Assembly (NCBI RefSeq): GCF_026790065.1
Contig: NZ_JALAMO010000001.1
Coordinates: forward strand, 380,156-444,155
Reading direction: 5' to 3'
Source: Bacillus sp. N13C7
GTDB taxonomy: Bacteria > Bacillota > Bacilli > Bacillales > Bacillaceae
Length of the DNA: 64,000 nt
The position numbers and the translations under genes are program-made. This document shows, one piece after another, positions 1-8,536 of this stretch. Position 1 is the first letter of the stretch; every line of letters begins with the position of its first letter. The notes below the pieces were generated by a model. That model ran no database searches. It was not told the DNA's origin and saw nothing but the letters and a program-made list of their open reading frames with translations.

Positions 1-2
1 GA

Positions 3-1040
3 TATAAACCAAGCACAGTCATCGATTTCGAGATTCCCAAACGGTACGGGCTGCGTCAGACGATTGCCGACACAGTCGGAATCGGCGGGATCTTTAGATC
101 ACTCAGAACAATCCCGGTCTTATTTGATATCGCAAAAGATATGGAGGAAATGTGCCCGGATGCGTGGTTTTTAAATTATACAAATCCAATGGCCACTCTT
201 ACAGGCGCCATGCTCCGCTATACGAATATCAAAACAATCGGGCTTTGCCACAGTGTTCAAGTGTGCACGAAGGATTTATTCAAATCTCTCGGAATGGAGC
301 ATGATGGAATCGAGGAACGCATCGCAGGAATCAATCATATGGCCTGGCTTTTGGAAGTCAAAAAAGATGGTGCAGATCTCTATCCGGAAATTAAAAGAAG
401 AGCAAAAGAAAAACAAAAAACAAAGCATCATGATATGGTGCGGTTTGAATTGATGGATAAGTTCGGCTATTATGTGACGGAATCCTCCGAACACAACGCA
501 GAATACCACCCTTACTTTATTAAACGGAATTATCCCGAGCTGATCAGCGAGCTGCAAATCCCGCTTGACGAATATCCGAGAAGATGCGTGAAACAGATTC
601 AAAATTGGGAGAAAATGCGGGATGATATCGTCAACAATAAAAACCTTACGCATGAACGTTCAAAGGAATACGGTTCGAGAATTATAGAAGCAATGGAAAC
701 AAACGAGCCGTTCACCTTCGGGGGAAACGTCTTGAATACAGGACTGATTACCAATCTGCCTTCAAAAGCGGTTGTAGAAGTGACATGTGTCGCTGACAGA
801 AAAAAAATTACGCCGTGCTTCGCCGGCGAACTGCCTGAGCAGCTTGCAGCCTTAAACCGGACCAATATTAATACACAGCTGATGACAATTGAAGCCGCTG
901 TTACACAGAAAAAAGAAGCGGTCTATCAAGCTGCAATGCTTGATCCGCATACAAGCGCGGAGCTTTCCTTGAATGACATCATCTCCATGTGTGACGACTT
1001 ATTTGAAGCCCACGGTGATTGGCTGCCGGAATACAAATAA
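3..1040 (+). CDS. melA: alpha-galactosidase, GH4 family (5' truncated by window edge)
   Basis: The reading frame is already open at base 3 and runs to TAA at 1040. About 345 residues are visible of a family of roughly 430, so the N-terminal NAD-binding part lies outside the window. The GH4 metal-binding signature is present: a Cys-His pair in GLCHSVQ and an Asn-His pair in GINHMAW. GH4 enzymes use NAD+ and a divalent metal to hydrolyse alpha-galactosides such as melibiose in the cytoplasm by a redox mechanism. An internal ATG at 141 would drop conserved sequence and is not the start. The gene ends at a bidirectional terminator shared with ytwF. The family is certain; the exact substrate is inferred from homology to B. 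subtilis MelA. Confidence 0.93.
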   Translation, partial: YKPSTVIDFEIPKRYGLRQTIADTVGIGGIFRSLRTIPVLFDIAKDMEEMCPDAWFLNYTNPMATLTGAMLRYTNIKTIGLCHSVQVCTKDLFKSLGMEHDGIEERIAGINHMAWLLEVKKDGADLYPEIKRRAKEKQKTKHHDMVRFELMDKFGYYVTESSEHNAEYHPYFIKRNYPELISELQIPLDEYPRRCVKQIQNWEKMRDDIVNNKNLTHERSKEYGSRIIEAMETNEPFTFGGNVLNTGLITNLPSKAVVEVTCVADRKKITPCFAGELPEQLAALNRTNINTQLMTIEAAVTQKKEAVYQAAMLDPHTSAELSLNDIISMCDDLFEAHGDWLPEYK

Positions 1041-1070
1041 AAAAACTAGGGACCGCTTCCCCTAGTTTTT
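1041..1070. terminator. bidirectional terminator melA / ytwF
   Basis: Perfect 11-bp stem (1041-1051 with 1060-1070) around an 8-nt loop. The A/T-rich outer ends give a U-tract on both strands. It overlaps the TAG stop of ytwF at 1062-1064. Confidence 0.9.
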
Positions 1071-1373
1071 TGGTTTTGTTTCGCCTTCCCAGGCCATCAT
1101 GCCGCCTTCAACATTGACTGTTTTAAAGCCTTGCTCATCCAAATACCTGCAGACATTCATGCTGCGCATTCCTGAGCGGCAGATAAACACGTACTCTTTG
1201 TCTTTATCAAGGGTATCCATTTTTTCAGGAATATCTCCCATGCGAATATGAACAGCTTGCGGGATCATGCCTTCCGCAACTTCTTCATCTTCTCTTACAT
1301 CAATTAAATATAATTCTTCGTCCGCCTCAATTTTTTCTTTCAAAGCGGCTGTGCTGATTTCTTTTATTTCCAA
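1062..1373 (-). CDS. ytwF: rhodanese-domain protein YtwF
   Basis: A single rhodanese domain of 103 aa. The active-site loop CRSGMRS carries the catalytic cysteine that would hold a persulfide, and the DVRE motif is typical of the family. It is probably a cytoplasmic sulfur carrier or sulfurtransferase with unknown acceptor. I chose the TTG at 1373 because GGGAGTG lies at proper spacing before it, whereas the in-frame ATG at 1388 has no ribosome site. It lies downstream of leuS on the same strand, separated by the leuS terminator, and converges on melA. The domain is certain and the physiological role is not visible here. Confidence 0.88.
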   Translation of the reverse strand: MEIKEISTAALKEKIEADEELYLIDVREDEEVAEGMIPQAVHIRMGDIPEKMDTLDKDKEYVFICRSGMRSMNVCRYLDEQGFKTVNVEGGMMAWEGETKPKN

Positions 1374-1450
1374 AGAAAACACTCCCATTCACAATAATCA
1401 TGTTCAGTATATCAAAGTCAGCCTGACGATTGCTATTCAGAGACTGATGA

Positions 1451-1482
1451 AAAAAATCCCCTTTTGGCAAAGGGGATTTTTT
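1451..1482. terminator. leuS terminator
   Basis: Perfect 14-bp stem (1451-1464 with 1469-1482), TGGC loop, T-run on both strands. It lies just after the leuS stop codon on the minus strand. Confidence 0.9.
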
Positions 1483-1488
1483 CTAGGC

Positions 1489-3903
1489 TTAGTTTGCCAC
1501 AATATTGACGAGCTTACCAGGCACCGCGATGATTTTTCGAATCGTTTTGCCTTCAAGCTGCTCTTTGACCTTTTCATCTGCTTGAGCAAGCTGTTCCAGC
1601 TGTTCTTTCGTCGCATCGGCAGGAACCTGTAATTTCGCTTTTACTTTTCCGTTCAGCTGAACAACGATTTCAACTTCATCATCCACAAGTTTCGTTTCGT
1701 CATATACAGGCCAAGCTTCGTATGCAATCGTGCCGGAATGGCCAAGCTTCTCCCAAAGCTCCTCCGCTAAGTGAGGCGCGACAGGAGAAAGAAGCTTCAC
1801 AAAACCTTCCATATATTCTTTCGGCAGCTCTGCTGCTTTATACGCTTCATTAATAAAGACCATCAGCTGGGAAATACCCGTGTTGAAACGAAGGCCTTCA
1901 TAATGGTCTGTCACTTTCATGACTGTTTCATGATACACACGCTCTAAAGTTTCACCGGCGCCTTCAACGATTTTGCCATTTAGCTCACCATTGTCTTCAA
2001 CAAACAGGCGCCATACGCGATCTAGGAAGCGGCGCGCGCCGTCTAAGCCTGATTCAGACCAGGCAATTGAAGCATCAAGCGGTCCCATGAACATTTCGTA
2101 CAATCTCAGTGTATCAGCGCCGTGAGAAGCAACAATTTCGTCAGGGTTGACAACATTCCCTTTAGATTTACTCATTTTTTCGTTGTTTTCGCCGAGAATC
2201 ATTCCTTGATTGTACAGCTTTTGGAACGGTTCTTTCGTCGGCACTACACCGATATCATAAAGGAACTTATGCCAGAAGCGGGCATACAGAAGATGAAGCA
2301 CGGCATGTTCTGCACCGCCGATATACATATCAACCGGAAGCCATTTTTCCAATTTCTCTGGTGATGCCAGCTGATCCGGATTGCGCGGATCAATATAGCG
2401 CAAGAAATACCAGCAGCTTCCCGCCCATTGCGGCATTGTGTTCGTTTCTCTTCTTCCTTTTTTCCCTGTTTCAGGGTCTGTGACTTCCACCCACTCTTTA
2501 ATGTTCGCAAGCGGTGATTCGCCTGTTCCGCTCGGTTTGATTTCATCCGTTTTCGGTAAAATCAGCGGCAGCTCCTCTTCCGGCACAGCCGTGGATGTTC
2601 CGTCTTCCCAATGAATGACCGGAATCGGCTCACCCCAATAACGCTGGCGGCTGAAGAGCCAGTCGCGCAGACGGTACGTCACTTTCTTCTCACCGTTTTT
2701 CGTTTCTTCCAGCCAAGCGATCACTTTCTCAATCGCTTCCTGCTTGTTAAGGCCGTTCAGGAAATTAGAGTTCACATGCTCGCCATCGCCAGTGTACGCT
2801 GCTTCCTCAACGTTTCCGCCTTTCACGACTTCCTTCACCGGAAGGCCGAATGTTTTAGCGAATTCAAAATCACGCTCATCGTGACCAGGAACAGCCATGA
2901 CAGCACCTGTTCCGTATGAAGCAAGAACATAATCCGCAATCCAGATCGGCAATTTTTCTCCGTTTACAGGATTGATCGCATAAGCTCCGGTAAAAACGCC
3001 TGTCTTCGTTTTCGCAAGATCCGTACGCTCAAGATCACTCTTAGATTGAATTTCTTTAATATATGCTTCAACAGCTTCTTTCTGCTCTGCTGTTGTGATC
3101 TTTTCCACCAATGCATGCTCTGGGGCAAGTACAGTGTATGTAGCGCCAAACAGCGTATCTGGTCTTGTCGTAAACACTGTAAAGGATTCATCATGTCCAT
3201 CTATAGCAAAATGAACGTGGGCGCCTTCTGAACGGCCGATCCAGTTGCGCTGCATATCTTTAATGCTTTCCGGCCAGTCAAGCTCTTCCAAGTCTTCAAG
3301 AAGCCTGTCCGCATATGCTGTAATTTTCAGCATCCACTGCTTCATTGGGCGTCTTTCAACCGGATGGCCGCCGCGTTCGCTCTTGCCGTCAATGACTTCT
3401 TCGTTGGCAAGAACCGTTCCAAGTGCAGGGCACCAGTTTACAGGCACTTCGTCAACGTAAGCAAGGCCTTTTTCGTACAGCTTTAAGAAAATCCATTGCG
3501 TCCATTTATAGTATTCAGGATCAGTCGTATTGATTTCACGATCCCAGTCATATGAGAAGCCAAGCGACTGAATTTGGCGGCGGAAATTATCGATATTCTG
3601 CTTCGTAAACACAGCAGGGTCATTCCCTGTATCAAGCGCGTATTGTTCTGCCGGCAGGCCAAATGCGTCCCAGCCCATTGGATGAAGAACATCATAGCCC
3701 TGCATGCGCTTCATGCGGGATAGGATATCCGTGGCTGTGTATCCTTCAGGATGGCCGACATGCAATCCCGCTCCAGACGGATAAGGGAACATGTCCAGCG
3801 CGTAAAATTTTTGTTTTTCATTATGATCAAGAGTGGCAAATGTTTTGTTTTCAAGCCAATATGTTTGCCATTTCTTTTCTATCTCTTTGTGCTGAAAACT
3901 CAA
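1489..3903 (-). CDS. leuS: leucyl-tRNA synthetase
   Basis: A class Ia aminoacyl-tRNA synthetase of 804 aa, the length expected for B. subtilis LeuS. It charges tRNA-Leu with leucine using ATP. The HIGH-type motif (HVGH in [16 protein letters not shown]) lies near residue 45 and KMSKS is in [13 protein letters not shown] near residue 580. Between them lies the CP1 editing domain, with the [11 protein letters not shown] motif that hydrolyses mischarged tRNA. The start is TTG at 3903 with AAGGAGG eight bases upstream. A leucine T-box leader precedes it, so expression should rise when uncharged tRNA-Leu accumulates. It ends at a strong hairpin. Confidence 0.98.
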   Translation of the reverse strand: MSFQHKEIEKKWQTYWLENKTFATLDHNEKQKFYALDMFPYPSGAGLHVGHPEGYTATDILSRMKRMQGYDVLHPMGWDAFGLPAEQYALDTGNDPAVFTKQNIDNFRRQIQSLGFSYDWDREINTTDPEYYKWTQWIFLKLYEKGLAYVDEVPVNWCPALGTVLANEEVIDGKSERGGHPVERRPMKQWMLKITAYADRLLEDLEELDWPESIKDMQRNWIGRSEGAHVHFAIDGHDESFTVFTTRPDTLFGATYTVLAPEHALVEKITTAEQKEAVEAYIKEIQSKSDLERTDLAKTKTGVFTGAYAINPVNGEKLPIWIADYVLASYGTGAVMAVPGHDERDFEFAKTFGLPVKEVVKGGNVEEAAYTGDGEHVNSNFLNGLNKQEAIEKVIAWLEETKNGEKKVTYRLRDWLFSRQRYWGEPIPVIHWEDGTSTAVPEEELPLILPKTDEIKPSGTGESPLANIKEWVEVTDPETGKKGRRETNTMPQWAGSCWYFLRYIDPRNPDQLASPEKLEKWLPVDMYIGGAEHAVLHLLYARFWHKFLYDIGVVPTKEPFQKLYNQGMILGENNEKMSKSKGNVVNPDEIVASHGADTLRLYEMFMGPLDASIAWSESGLDGARRFLDRVWRLFVEDNGELNGKIVEGAGETLERVYHETVMKVTDHYEGLRFNTGISQLMVFINEAYKAAELPKEYMEGFVKLLSPVAPHLAEELWEKLGHSGTIAYEAWPVYDETKLVDDEVEIVVQLNGKVKAKLQVPADATKEQLEQLAQADEKVKEQLEGKTIRKIIAVPGKLVNIVAN

Positions 3904-3991
3904 AGTAAAAACCTCCTTCTGATTGAATACGGCGTGTATGGTTCAAGTATTGACGGGAAGGAGAGAATTATATTCAGAATATTCCCAAACT

Positions 3992-4248
3992 AAAAAAAAC
4001 TCCCTCATCCCAAAAAGGGACGAGAGACTTTCGTTTTCCCGCGGTACCACCCTCGTTAGCGCGGCATTCGCCGCACTCACTTGATACTTTTAACGCAGTT
4101 ATGCGTCAGCGGCTTTTCACCGCTGCAACTCTGAGGTGAGTTCAGAAACAAACTTGATTGACTTTCACCAGCCGTCAACTCTCTGCAACAATATCTGCTT
4201 CTTACTGCTCCTCTTCATTGTTCTTATCGCAACCGTAATCTTAACTGT
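3992..4248 (-). promoter_or_regulatory. T-box leader (tRNA-Leu responsive) of leuS
   Basis: Read on the minus strand, the leader holds the conserved T-box AGGGTGGTACCGCGGG (about 4038-4053). It ends in a terminator hairpin (4000-4011 with 4017-4028) followed by eight U. Upstream, stem I shows the GGCTGGTGAAAG region and the specifier context GAA-CTC-ACCTCAGAG, with CTC (leucine) at 4138-4140. Uncharged tRNA-Leu would pair with both elements and stabilise the antiterminator. The specifier assignment fits the gene downstream. Confidence 0.95.
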
Positions 4249-4277
4249 ATTTTATAGAATTCTGTTCATAAGTGCAA
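4249..4277 (-). promoter_or_regulatory. sigma-A promoter of leuS
   Basis: Minus-strand TTGCAC (4272-4277), 17-bp spacer, TAAAAT (4249-4254), placed just upstream of the T-box leader. Confidence 0.65.
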
Positions 4278-4330
4278 GCAGGTTTGTATACAATGGGAAT
4301 GTACCCTGAACGGGCGGAGATTGAGGACAA

Positions 4331-4669
4331 TTATTCGGGTGGAGTTTTGGTTTGACGTTTGGACTCGGCCGGTTCGCCGCCGCTGTTCAGTTCTCTTACA
4401 AAGTCAAAACTTCTGAGAACAGCTTCACCGCCGTAGCCTGAGATAATGGATAAGATGACAAGTTGAATTCCTGAATCGGGGTCAGCGGATAATACAAGTA
4501 AAATGGAAGCCGTCATGCCGATAAACCAATCTTCCAAAAATCCAAGGTAGATAAACCGCTTCGTCATTCTGGGCTTCTCCAGCCTGCCTCTCTTTTTCAC
4601 ATGACCGAGAATCCCCATGATTCCTCCAATTACACAAGCAATGAGTACCTGATGCAGCATCTTCATCAT
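4331..4669 (-). CDS. ytvB: small membrane protein YtvB (DUF4257-like)
   Basis: A small membrane protein of 112 aa with unknown function. Hydrophobic segments lie at about residues 5-22 (LIACVIGGIMGILGHV) and 45-75, and the tail is polar and proline-containing. The frame is open further upstream, but GGAAGGTG sits directly before the ATGATG pair, so I start at 4669. The second ATG, one codon later, has the better spacing. It lies between leuS and ytvA with no evident operon partner. I place it by resemblance to B. subtilis YtvB and assign no activity. Confidence 0.75.
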   Translation of the reverse strand: MMKMLHQVLIACVIGGIMGILGHVKKRGRLEKPRMTKRFIYLGFLEDWFIGMTASILLVLSADPDSGIQLVILSIISGYGGEAVLRSFDFVRELNSGGEPAESKRQTKTPPE

Positions 4670-5068
4670 CACCTTCCTAAAGCCCTTATTTCGTAAAGCG
4701 ACTTCAGGCCATCCAGCCCCCTTAAACGATTCCGATGATTTTCGATATCTACATACTGGCAAATCTGAAAAAGCTTGTTTCTTCCATTATATGTGAACAC
4801 ATGATCGGTAAGCTTGATGCATTAGATTCATTTTTCACCCAGTGACATTGACCTAGTCACTTATTAAGCTTATACAATATTCTTCCGTTCATATGTTCAA
4901 TCTCTGTTCTTATTTTTAGTGTATACGAGGACAAGCCCGAATGACAAACAACAAACTGCGCTTGCTTGAATCAGAACATGTGTTGTGCTACGGTTACTGT
5001 AGAATTCATTAAAAAAAGGGGAATACCAGGCTTTCGCGCAGTTAGCAGACAGCCTAAGGGGGATTTAT
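4670..5068. other. 399-bp gap upstream of ytvA
   Basis: No established gene. It contains a good sigma-A-like promoter on the plus strand (4848-4876), a palindrome AGTGAC-N9-GTCACT (4841-4861) over its -35 box, and a 23-codon ORF (4941-5012). Beyond these I see only A/T-rich sequence and the ytvA ribosome site AAGGGGG. Confidence 0.6.
4848..4876 (+). promoter_or_regulatory. candidate sigma-A promoter upstream of ytvA
   Basis: TTGACC (4848-4853), 17-bp spacer, TATACA (4871-4876). It would give ytvA a leader of about 185 nt. An inverted repeat AGTGAC-N9-GTCACT overlaps the -35 box, as an operator would. Confidence 0.5.
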
Positions 5069-5854
5069 ATGGCTAGTTTTCAATCATTTGGAGTACAAGG
5101 ACAGATGGAAGTCATCAAAAAAGCGCTTGATCACGCGCGGGTCGGTGTGGTGATTACGGATCCCGCACTTGAGGACAACCCTATTGTCTACGTCAATCAA
5201 GGCTTTGTTCAAATGACCGGCTTTGAAGCTGAGGAGATTTTAGGAAAGAACTGCCGCTTCTTACAGGGGAAACACACAGACCCCGCTGAAGTATCCAACA
5301 TCAGAACCGCACTGCAAAATAAAGAGCCGGTTACTGCACAGATCCAAAACTACAAAAAAGACGGAACAATGTTCTGGAATGAATTAAATATTGATCCGCT
5401 CGAGATCGAAGGCAAGACCTATTTTGTTGGAATTCAAAAAGACATCACCCAGCAAAAAGAGTATGAAAAGCTTCTAGAGGATTCCCTCACTGAAATAACT
5501 GCACTTTCAACGCCGATTGTCCCGATTCGCAACGGCATTTCGGCTCTTCCGCTGATCGGCAACCTGACAGAGGAACGATTTAATTCCATCGTCTGCACAT
5601 TGACGAATATCTTATCAACATCCAAGGACGATTATTTAATCATTGATTTATCAGGATTGGCACAAGTAAATGAACAAACCGCCGACCAGATTTTCAAGCT
5701 GAGCCATTTGCTGAAATTGACCGGAACTGAACTAATCATTACCGGCATTAAGCCTGAATTAGCCATGAAAATGAATAAACTGGATGCCAATTTTTCATCG
5801 CTGAAAACATATTCAAATGTAAAGGATGCCGTTAACGTGCTCCCGATAATGTAA
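5069..5854 (+). CDS. ytvA: blue-light photoreceptor YtvA (LOV-STAS)
   Basis: A cytoplasmic flavin photoreceptor of 261 aa that feeds blue-light signals into the general stress response (sigma-B) through the stressosome. An N-terminal LOV/PAS domain (about residues 25-127) contains GKNCRFLQG; its cysteine forms the FMN adduct under blue light. A linker helix follows, then a C-terminal STAS domain (about 148-258) resembling the RsbR/RsbS stressosome proteins. The start ATG follows AAGGGGGATTTAT. The gene ends at a perfect hairpin shared with the convergent yttB. Family, domain order and length all match YtvA. Confidence 0.97.
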   Translation: MASFQSFGVQGQMEVIKKALDHARVGVVITDPALEDNPIVYVNQGFVQMTGFEAEEILGKNCRFLQGKHTDPAEVSNIRTALQNKEPVTAQIQNYKKDGTMFWNELNIDPLEIEGKTYFVGIQKDITQQKEYEKLLEDSLTEITALSTPIVPIRNGISALPLIGNLTEERFNSIVCTLTNILSTSKDDYLIIDLSGLAQVNEQTADQIFKLSHLLKLTGTELIITGIKPELAMKMNKLDANFSSLKTYSNVKDAVNVLPIM

Positions 5855-5884
5855 AAAGATCCCGCTCATCCGGCGGGATCTTTT
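5854..5884. terminator. bidirectional terminator ytvA / yttB
   Basis: Perfect 12-bp stem (5854-5865 with 5873-5884), 7-nt loop, flanking A and T runs that serve both converging genes. Confidence 0.92.
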
Positions 5885-5885
5885 A

Positions 5886-7079
5886 TTATGAAGACATTGA
5901 TGCCTGCTTATTTGTTTCTTTAGCCGCTTTTATCCGTTTGTCATAGAAAAGCGTTGTGGCAATACTGATCATCAGCAAAACCAAAAGAGATAAAACAAGT
6001 GCACGGATGCCGTAATGGTCGACAAGCACCCCTCCGAACAGCGGACCAATCATTCTGCCGCCTGTCGCCGCGCTGTTGACAAAGCCTTGATAAAATCCTT
6101 CTTTCCCTTTGGGGGCAAGCTGGTTGGCAATCGTCGGCACCGCAGGCCAAACAAGCATTTCCCCGATGGTCAGAATCACCATCGCAGCCAGAAACATGGG
6201 AAATTGCTTTGCCGTCAGCAGCATGCAGTAAGACACAATAAAAATGATAAAACCGATGACCATTTGCGCTTTCAGGGACTCCGCCCATTTTTTCACCACA
6301 AAGCTGACAAGCGGCTGGCCAAGCACAATTAAAATTCCGTTAACCGTCCACAGCACACTGTATAAGGAAAGAGAGATTCCAATGCTTTGTGTGTACGAAG
6401 CAATCGTGGTAGACCACTGAGAATAGGCCAGCCATCCAAGCACATAGCCGCTGCTTAATATAATGAGTGCAGCAAATTTTGCTTTGCTGTTTACAGCATC
6501 ATAATCAAGCACAGACGTTTGAGACGCATCTTTCGTCTGAATATTTCGAAATCCGAAATATACGATAAAGAAAAAGACCAGATACAAAGCAGCATTCGCC
6601 AAAAATACATATGAAAACGAGAATGACGCCACGACACCGCCAAGCGCTGAACCGACCGCCACACCCGCATTTTGCGCGACATAAATCGCATTAAATGCCT
6701 TCCTTCCGCCTTCAGGCCATACCGATCCCGCCATTGCGTAGCTGGCCGGAAAAACAACACCAGAACCAAAGCCCACAATCGTCAGCAGTATAATATAGGC
6801 CGGCCAATCATGAAAAAAGACAAGGCCCATCAAGCTTGCCAACGTAATCGCAATCCCAAGCATAATCGATTTAAAGCCGCCGATTTTATCAAACAAAAAA
6901 CCGCCGCATAAGTTTCCAGCCACACTGGCACCTGAATTCAGCATGAGGACAAGCCCCGCTACGGTTAATGACTTTCCTAAATGATTGTGGATATAAATCG
7001 TATTCAGCGGCCATAAAAAAGAAGCACCCGTCACATTAATAAACATTCCAATAATTAAAATTTTAAGAGCACGCGGCAT
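5886..7079 (-). CDS. yttB: MFS transporter YttB
   Basis: A major facilitator superfamily transporter of 397 aa with 12 hydrophobic segments. The loop between segments 2 and 3 has the MFS motif A region GGFLFDKIGGFKSIM. It is probably a proton-coupled exporter in the cytoplasmic membrane; the substrate is not visible. I chose the ATG at 7079 because AAAGGGGGATGAGT lies just before it. The frame stays open to 7145, but the extra 22 residues lack a ribosome site. A promoter (TTGAAA-17-TAGAAT) lies at 7168-7196. No regulator is adjacent except the PadR gene further upstream on the same strand. Confidence 0.88.
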   Translation of the reverse strand: MPRALKILIIGMFINVTGASFLWPLNTIYIHNHLGKSLTVAGLVLMLNSGASVAGNLCGGFLFDKIGGFKSIMLGIAITLASLMGLVFFHDWPAYIILLTIVGFGSGVVFPASYAMAGSVWPEGGRKAFNAIYVAQNAGVAVGSALGGVVASFSFSYVFLANAALYLVFFFIVYFGFRNIQTKDASQTSVLDYDAVNSKAKFAALIILSSGYVLGWLAYSQWSTTIASYTQSIGISLSLYSVLWTVNGILIVLGQPLVSFVVKKWAESLKAQMVIGFIIFIVSYCMLLTAKQFPMFLAAMVILTIGEMLVWPAVPTIANQLAPKGKEGFYQGFVNSAATGGRMIGPLFGGVLVDHYGIRALVLSLLVLLMISIATTLFYDKRIKAAKETNKQASMSS

Positions 7080-7167
7080 ACTCATCCCCCTTTCTTCCCT
7101 AAAAAAGCTCATGAAAAAAACGAAACCTAAAACGGCTCCGTACAAATCCAGTTATCATAGCACATTC

Positions 7168-7196
7168 ATTCTATCTGTCTAGTTCACATTTTTCAA
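7168..7196 (-). promoter_or_regulatory. candidate promoter of yttB
   Basis: Minus-strand TTGAAA (7191-7196), 17-bp spacer, TAGAAT (7168-7173). A second possible pair, TAGACA-16-TATGAT, lies slightly downstream. No clear terminator separates the PadR/HAAS pair from yttB, so read-through is possible. Confidence 0.55.
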
Positions 7197-7265
7197 CTGA
7201 TGAGCGTGAAAAAATCTAACATCTGTAGAGAAGGAGATTATTACCCATCCCCTCCTAAACAATCA

Positions 7266-8087
7266 TTAATTTATAATAAGCTTTCTCTTTTTACCTAAGA
7301 CATGAAATAACAAATAACCAACAACATTAAATAAGGCAACCATGATAATCCACCCTGCATTCAACCTTCTCTGATGGTGAGCATTAAGCATTGCCCACAC
7401 GAAAAATAAAATCCAATATATAAGTACGCCAATATGTAAGATGGTATCGGCAAGCGGTCTATAACTTATACGGGTTAAATTCAAATCCCAATTTTCATTT
7501 CCTTGGCTATATCCTACAAAACTAACAACTGATGAACTCGTTGTCCAAATATTTTTACTGACATGGAAATCCGGTTTTAGATTTTGGAATTCTTCATTGG
7601 AAGTCACGGATTTTATTTTTTGATGATCCATTAGAAAAATTTCATAAACACTTGGGTTGTTTTCAACCAAGTCTTTCATATAGTTCTCATTATCGGTGGT
7701 AATTTCTTCTTGCCTTCCTAAATGATTGAGAATAATAGACATTATGTAATCTTCTCGCATTCTGTCCTTTTTGACTTCATTCACGTATATGAGCCCAAAG
7801 AGTGTCATACTGACGACAAGAAATGCAAAAGCTGCATAAAGTAGCTTTTTGGCGAATATATTTTTCACTTGAAATAATCCAGAGACAACTGATTTCATTT
7901 CATTTGTTCCTCCGAAACGATCAATTGCGGTGGCAATCGCTTCTTTCTCTGACTTCCCCTCCGCCATCAATTCATAGACAGCTTCCAGCAGATGACTTTT
8001 CATTTCCGCTTTCAGTTCATTTATTTCTTTACGGCTTCCGACAGTTTTTGAATAAACTGAATCTACAAACATATCGATTTGTCTCAT
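7266..8087 (-). CDS. HAAS-domain (permease prefix domain 1 type) membrane protein
   Basis: A 273-aa membrane protein. Residues 1-75 form an acidic helical domain (MRQIDMFVDSVY, then KAEMKSHLLEAVYELMAEG and AIDRFGG), typical of the HAAS/DUF1700-like domain encoded next to PadR regulators. A membrane helix follows at about 80-100, an extracytoplasmic region at about 105-210, and two more helices at about 213-232 and 241-262. The start overlaps the stop of the PadR gene by 4 bp (ATGA), so the two are translationally coupled. It probably senses or transmits an envelope signal, but the function is unknown. The sequence is more A/T-rich than its neighbours. I do not recall this pair at this site in strain 168, which hints at an accessory module. 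Confidence 0.75.
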   Translation of the reverse strand: MRQIDMFVDSVYSKTVGSRKEINELKAEMKSHLLEAVYELMAEGKSEKEAIATAIDRFGGTNEMKSVVSGLFQVKNIFAKKLLYAAFAFLVVSMTLFGLIYVNEVKKDRMREDYIMSIILNHLGRQEEITTDNENYMKDLVENNPSVYEIFLMDHQKIKSVTSNEEFQNLKPDFHVSKNIWTTSSSVVSFVGYSQGNENWDLNLTRISYRPLADTILHIGVLIYWILFFVWAMLNAHHQRRLNAGWIIMVALFNVVGYLLFHVLGKKRKLIIN

Positions 8088-8425
8088 TCATCTATCCCTC
8101 CTTCTAAAAAGGTATCAATCATTTTTTTTACAAACTCCCATTCCAGCCGCTTGTCTTCATATCCCACTAATCCTAATGCAGTAAGTTTATAGTACTTTCT
8201 TCTGCCCCCCGGCCCCTGTTCATCCCCCCAATATGATTCAATCCATTTATTTTTTTCTAGCCGTTTTAATGATAAATATAGAGTTCCTTCTTTTAATTCA
8301 AATTGATTATTGCTTTTGTCGCGAACTAATTTAGCTAATTCATACCCATACATATCCCTGCTGTGCAAAAGGGATAGAATGATTAAATCAATATGGCCTT
8401 TTAGCACCTCTTTATTAATTTCCAA
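8084..8425 (-). CDS. PadR-family transcriptional regulator
   Basis: A 113-aa winged-helix protein of the PadR family (subfamily 1). The N-terminal part has GHIDLIILSLLHSRDMYGYE, followed by the recognition-helix region LKEGTLYLSLKRLEKNKWI and the wing GPGGRRKYYKLTALG. The C-terminal dimer helix is short. It starts with TTG at 8425 behind AAGGAGG eight bases upstream. PadR/HAAS pairs usually repress their own operon and sense membrane or envelope stress. It is transcribed from its own promoter (8445-8473), just downstream of the bceAB terminator and on the same strand. Confidence 0.88.
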   Translation of the reverse strand: MEINKEVLKGHIDLIILSLLHSRDMYGYELAKLVRDKSNNQFELKEGTLYLSLKRLEKNKWIESYWGDEQGPGGRRKYYKLTALGLVGYEDKRLEWEFVKKMIDTFLEGGIDE

Positions 8426-8444
8426 AATTTACGCCTCCTTCCCA

Positions 8445-8473
8445 ACTATAATTCACATTACTCTATAATACAA
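8445..8473 (-). promoter_or_regulatory. promoter of the PadR/HAAS operon
   Basis: Minus-strand TTGTAT (8468-8473), exact 17-bp spacer, TATAGT (8445-8450), about 20 bp upstream of the TTG start. Confidence 0.65.
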
Positions 8474-8486
8474 GGTATTTATTTTT

Positions 8487-8524
8487 AAAAAACACTAGAA
8501 ATTACAAAAATTCTAGTGTTTTTT
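8487..8524. terminator. terminator of bceAB
   Basis: Perfect 14-bp stem AAAAAACACTAGAA (8487-8500) with 8511-8524 and a 10-nt loop, followed by U-rich sequence on the minus strand, just after the bceB stop. Confidence 0.9.
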
Positions 8525-8536
8525 ATCATAATTACT

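Noticed and set aside
1374..1388. ATG start for ytwF at 1388
   Set aside because: The ribosome-site-like GGGAGTG lies inside that extension and serves the TTG at 1373.
3990..4240. Dense inverted repeats upstream of leuS
   Set aside because: Fully explained by the leucine T-box leader.
8487..8524. Long perfect inverted repeat, possible end of a mobile element
   Set aside because: It has terminator form (loop plus U-rich tail) right after bceB, and no transposase or target duplication is nearby.
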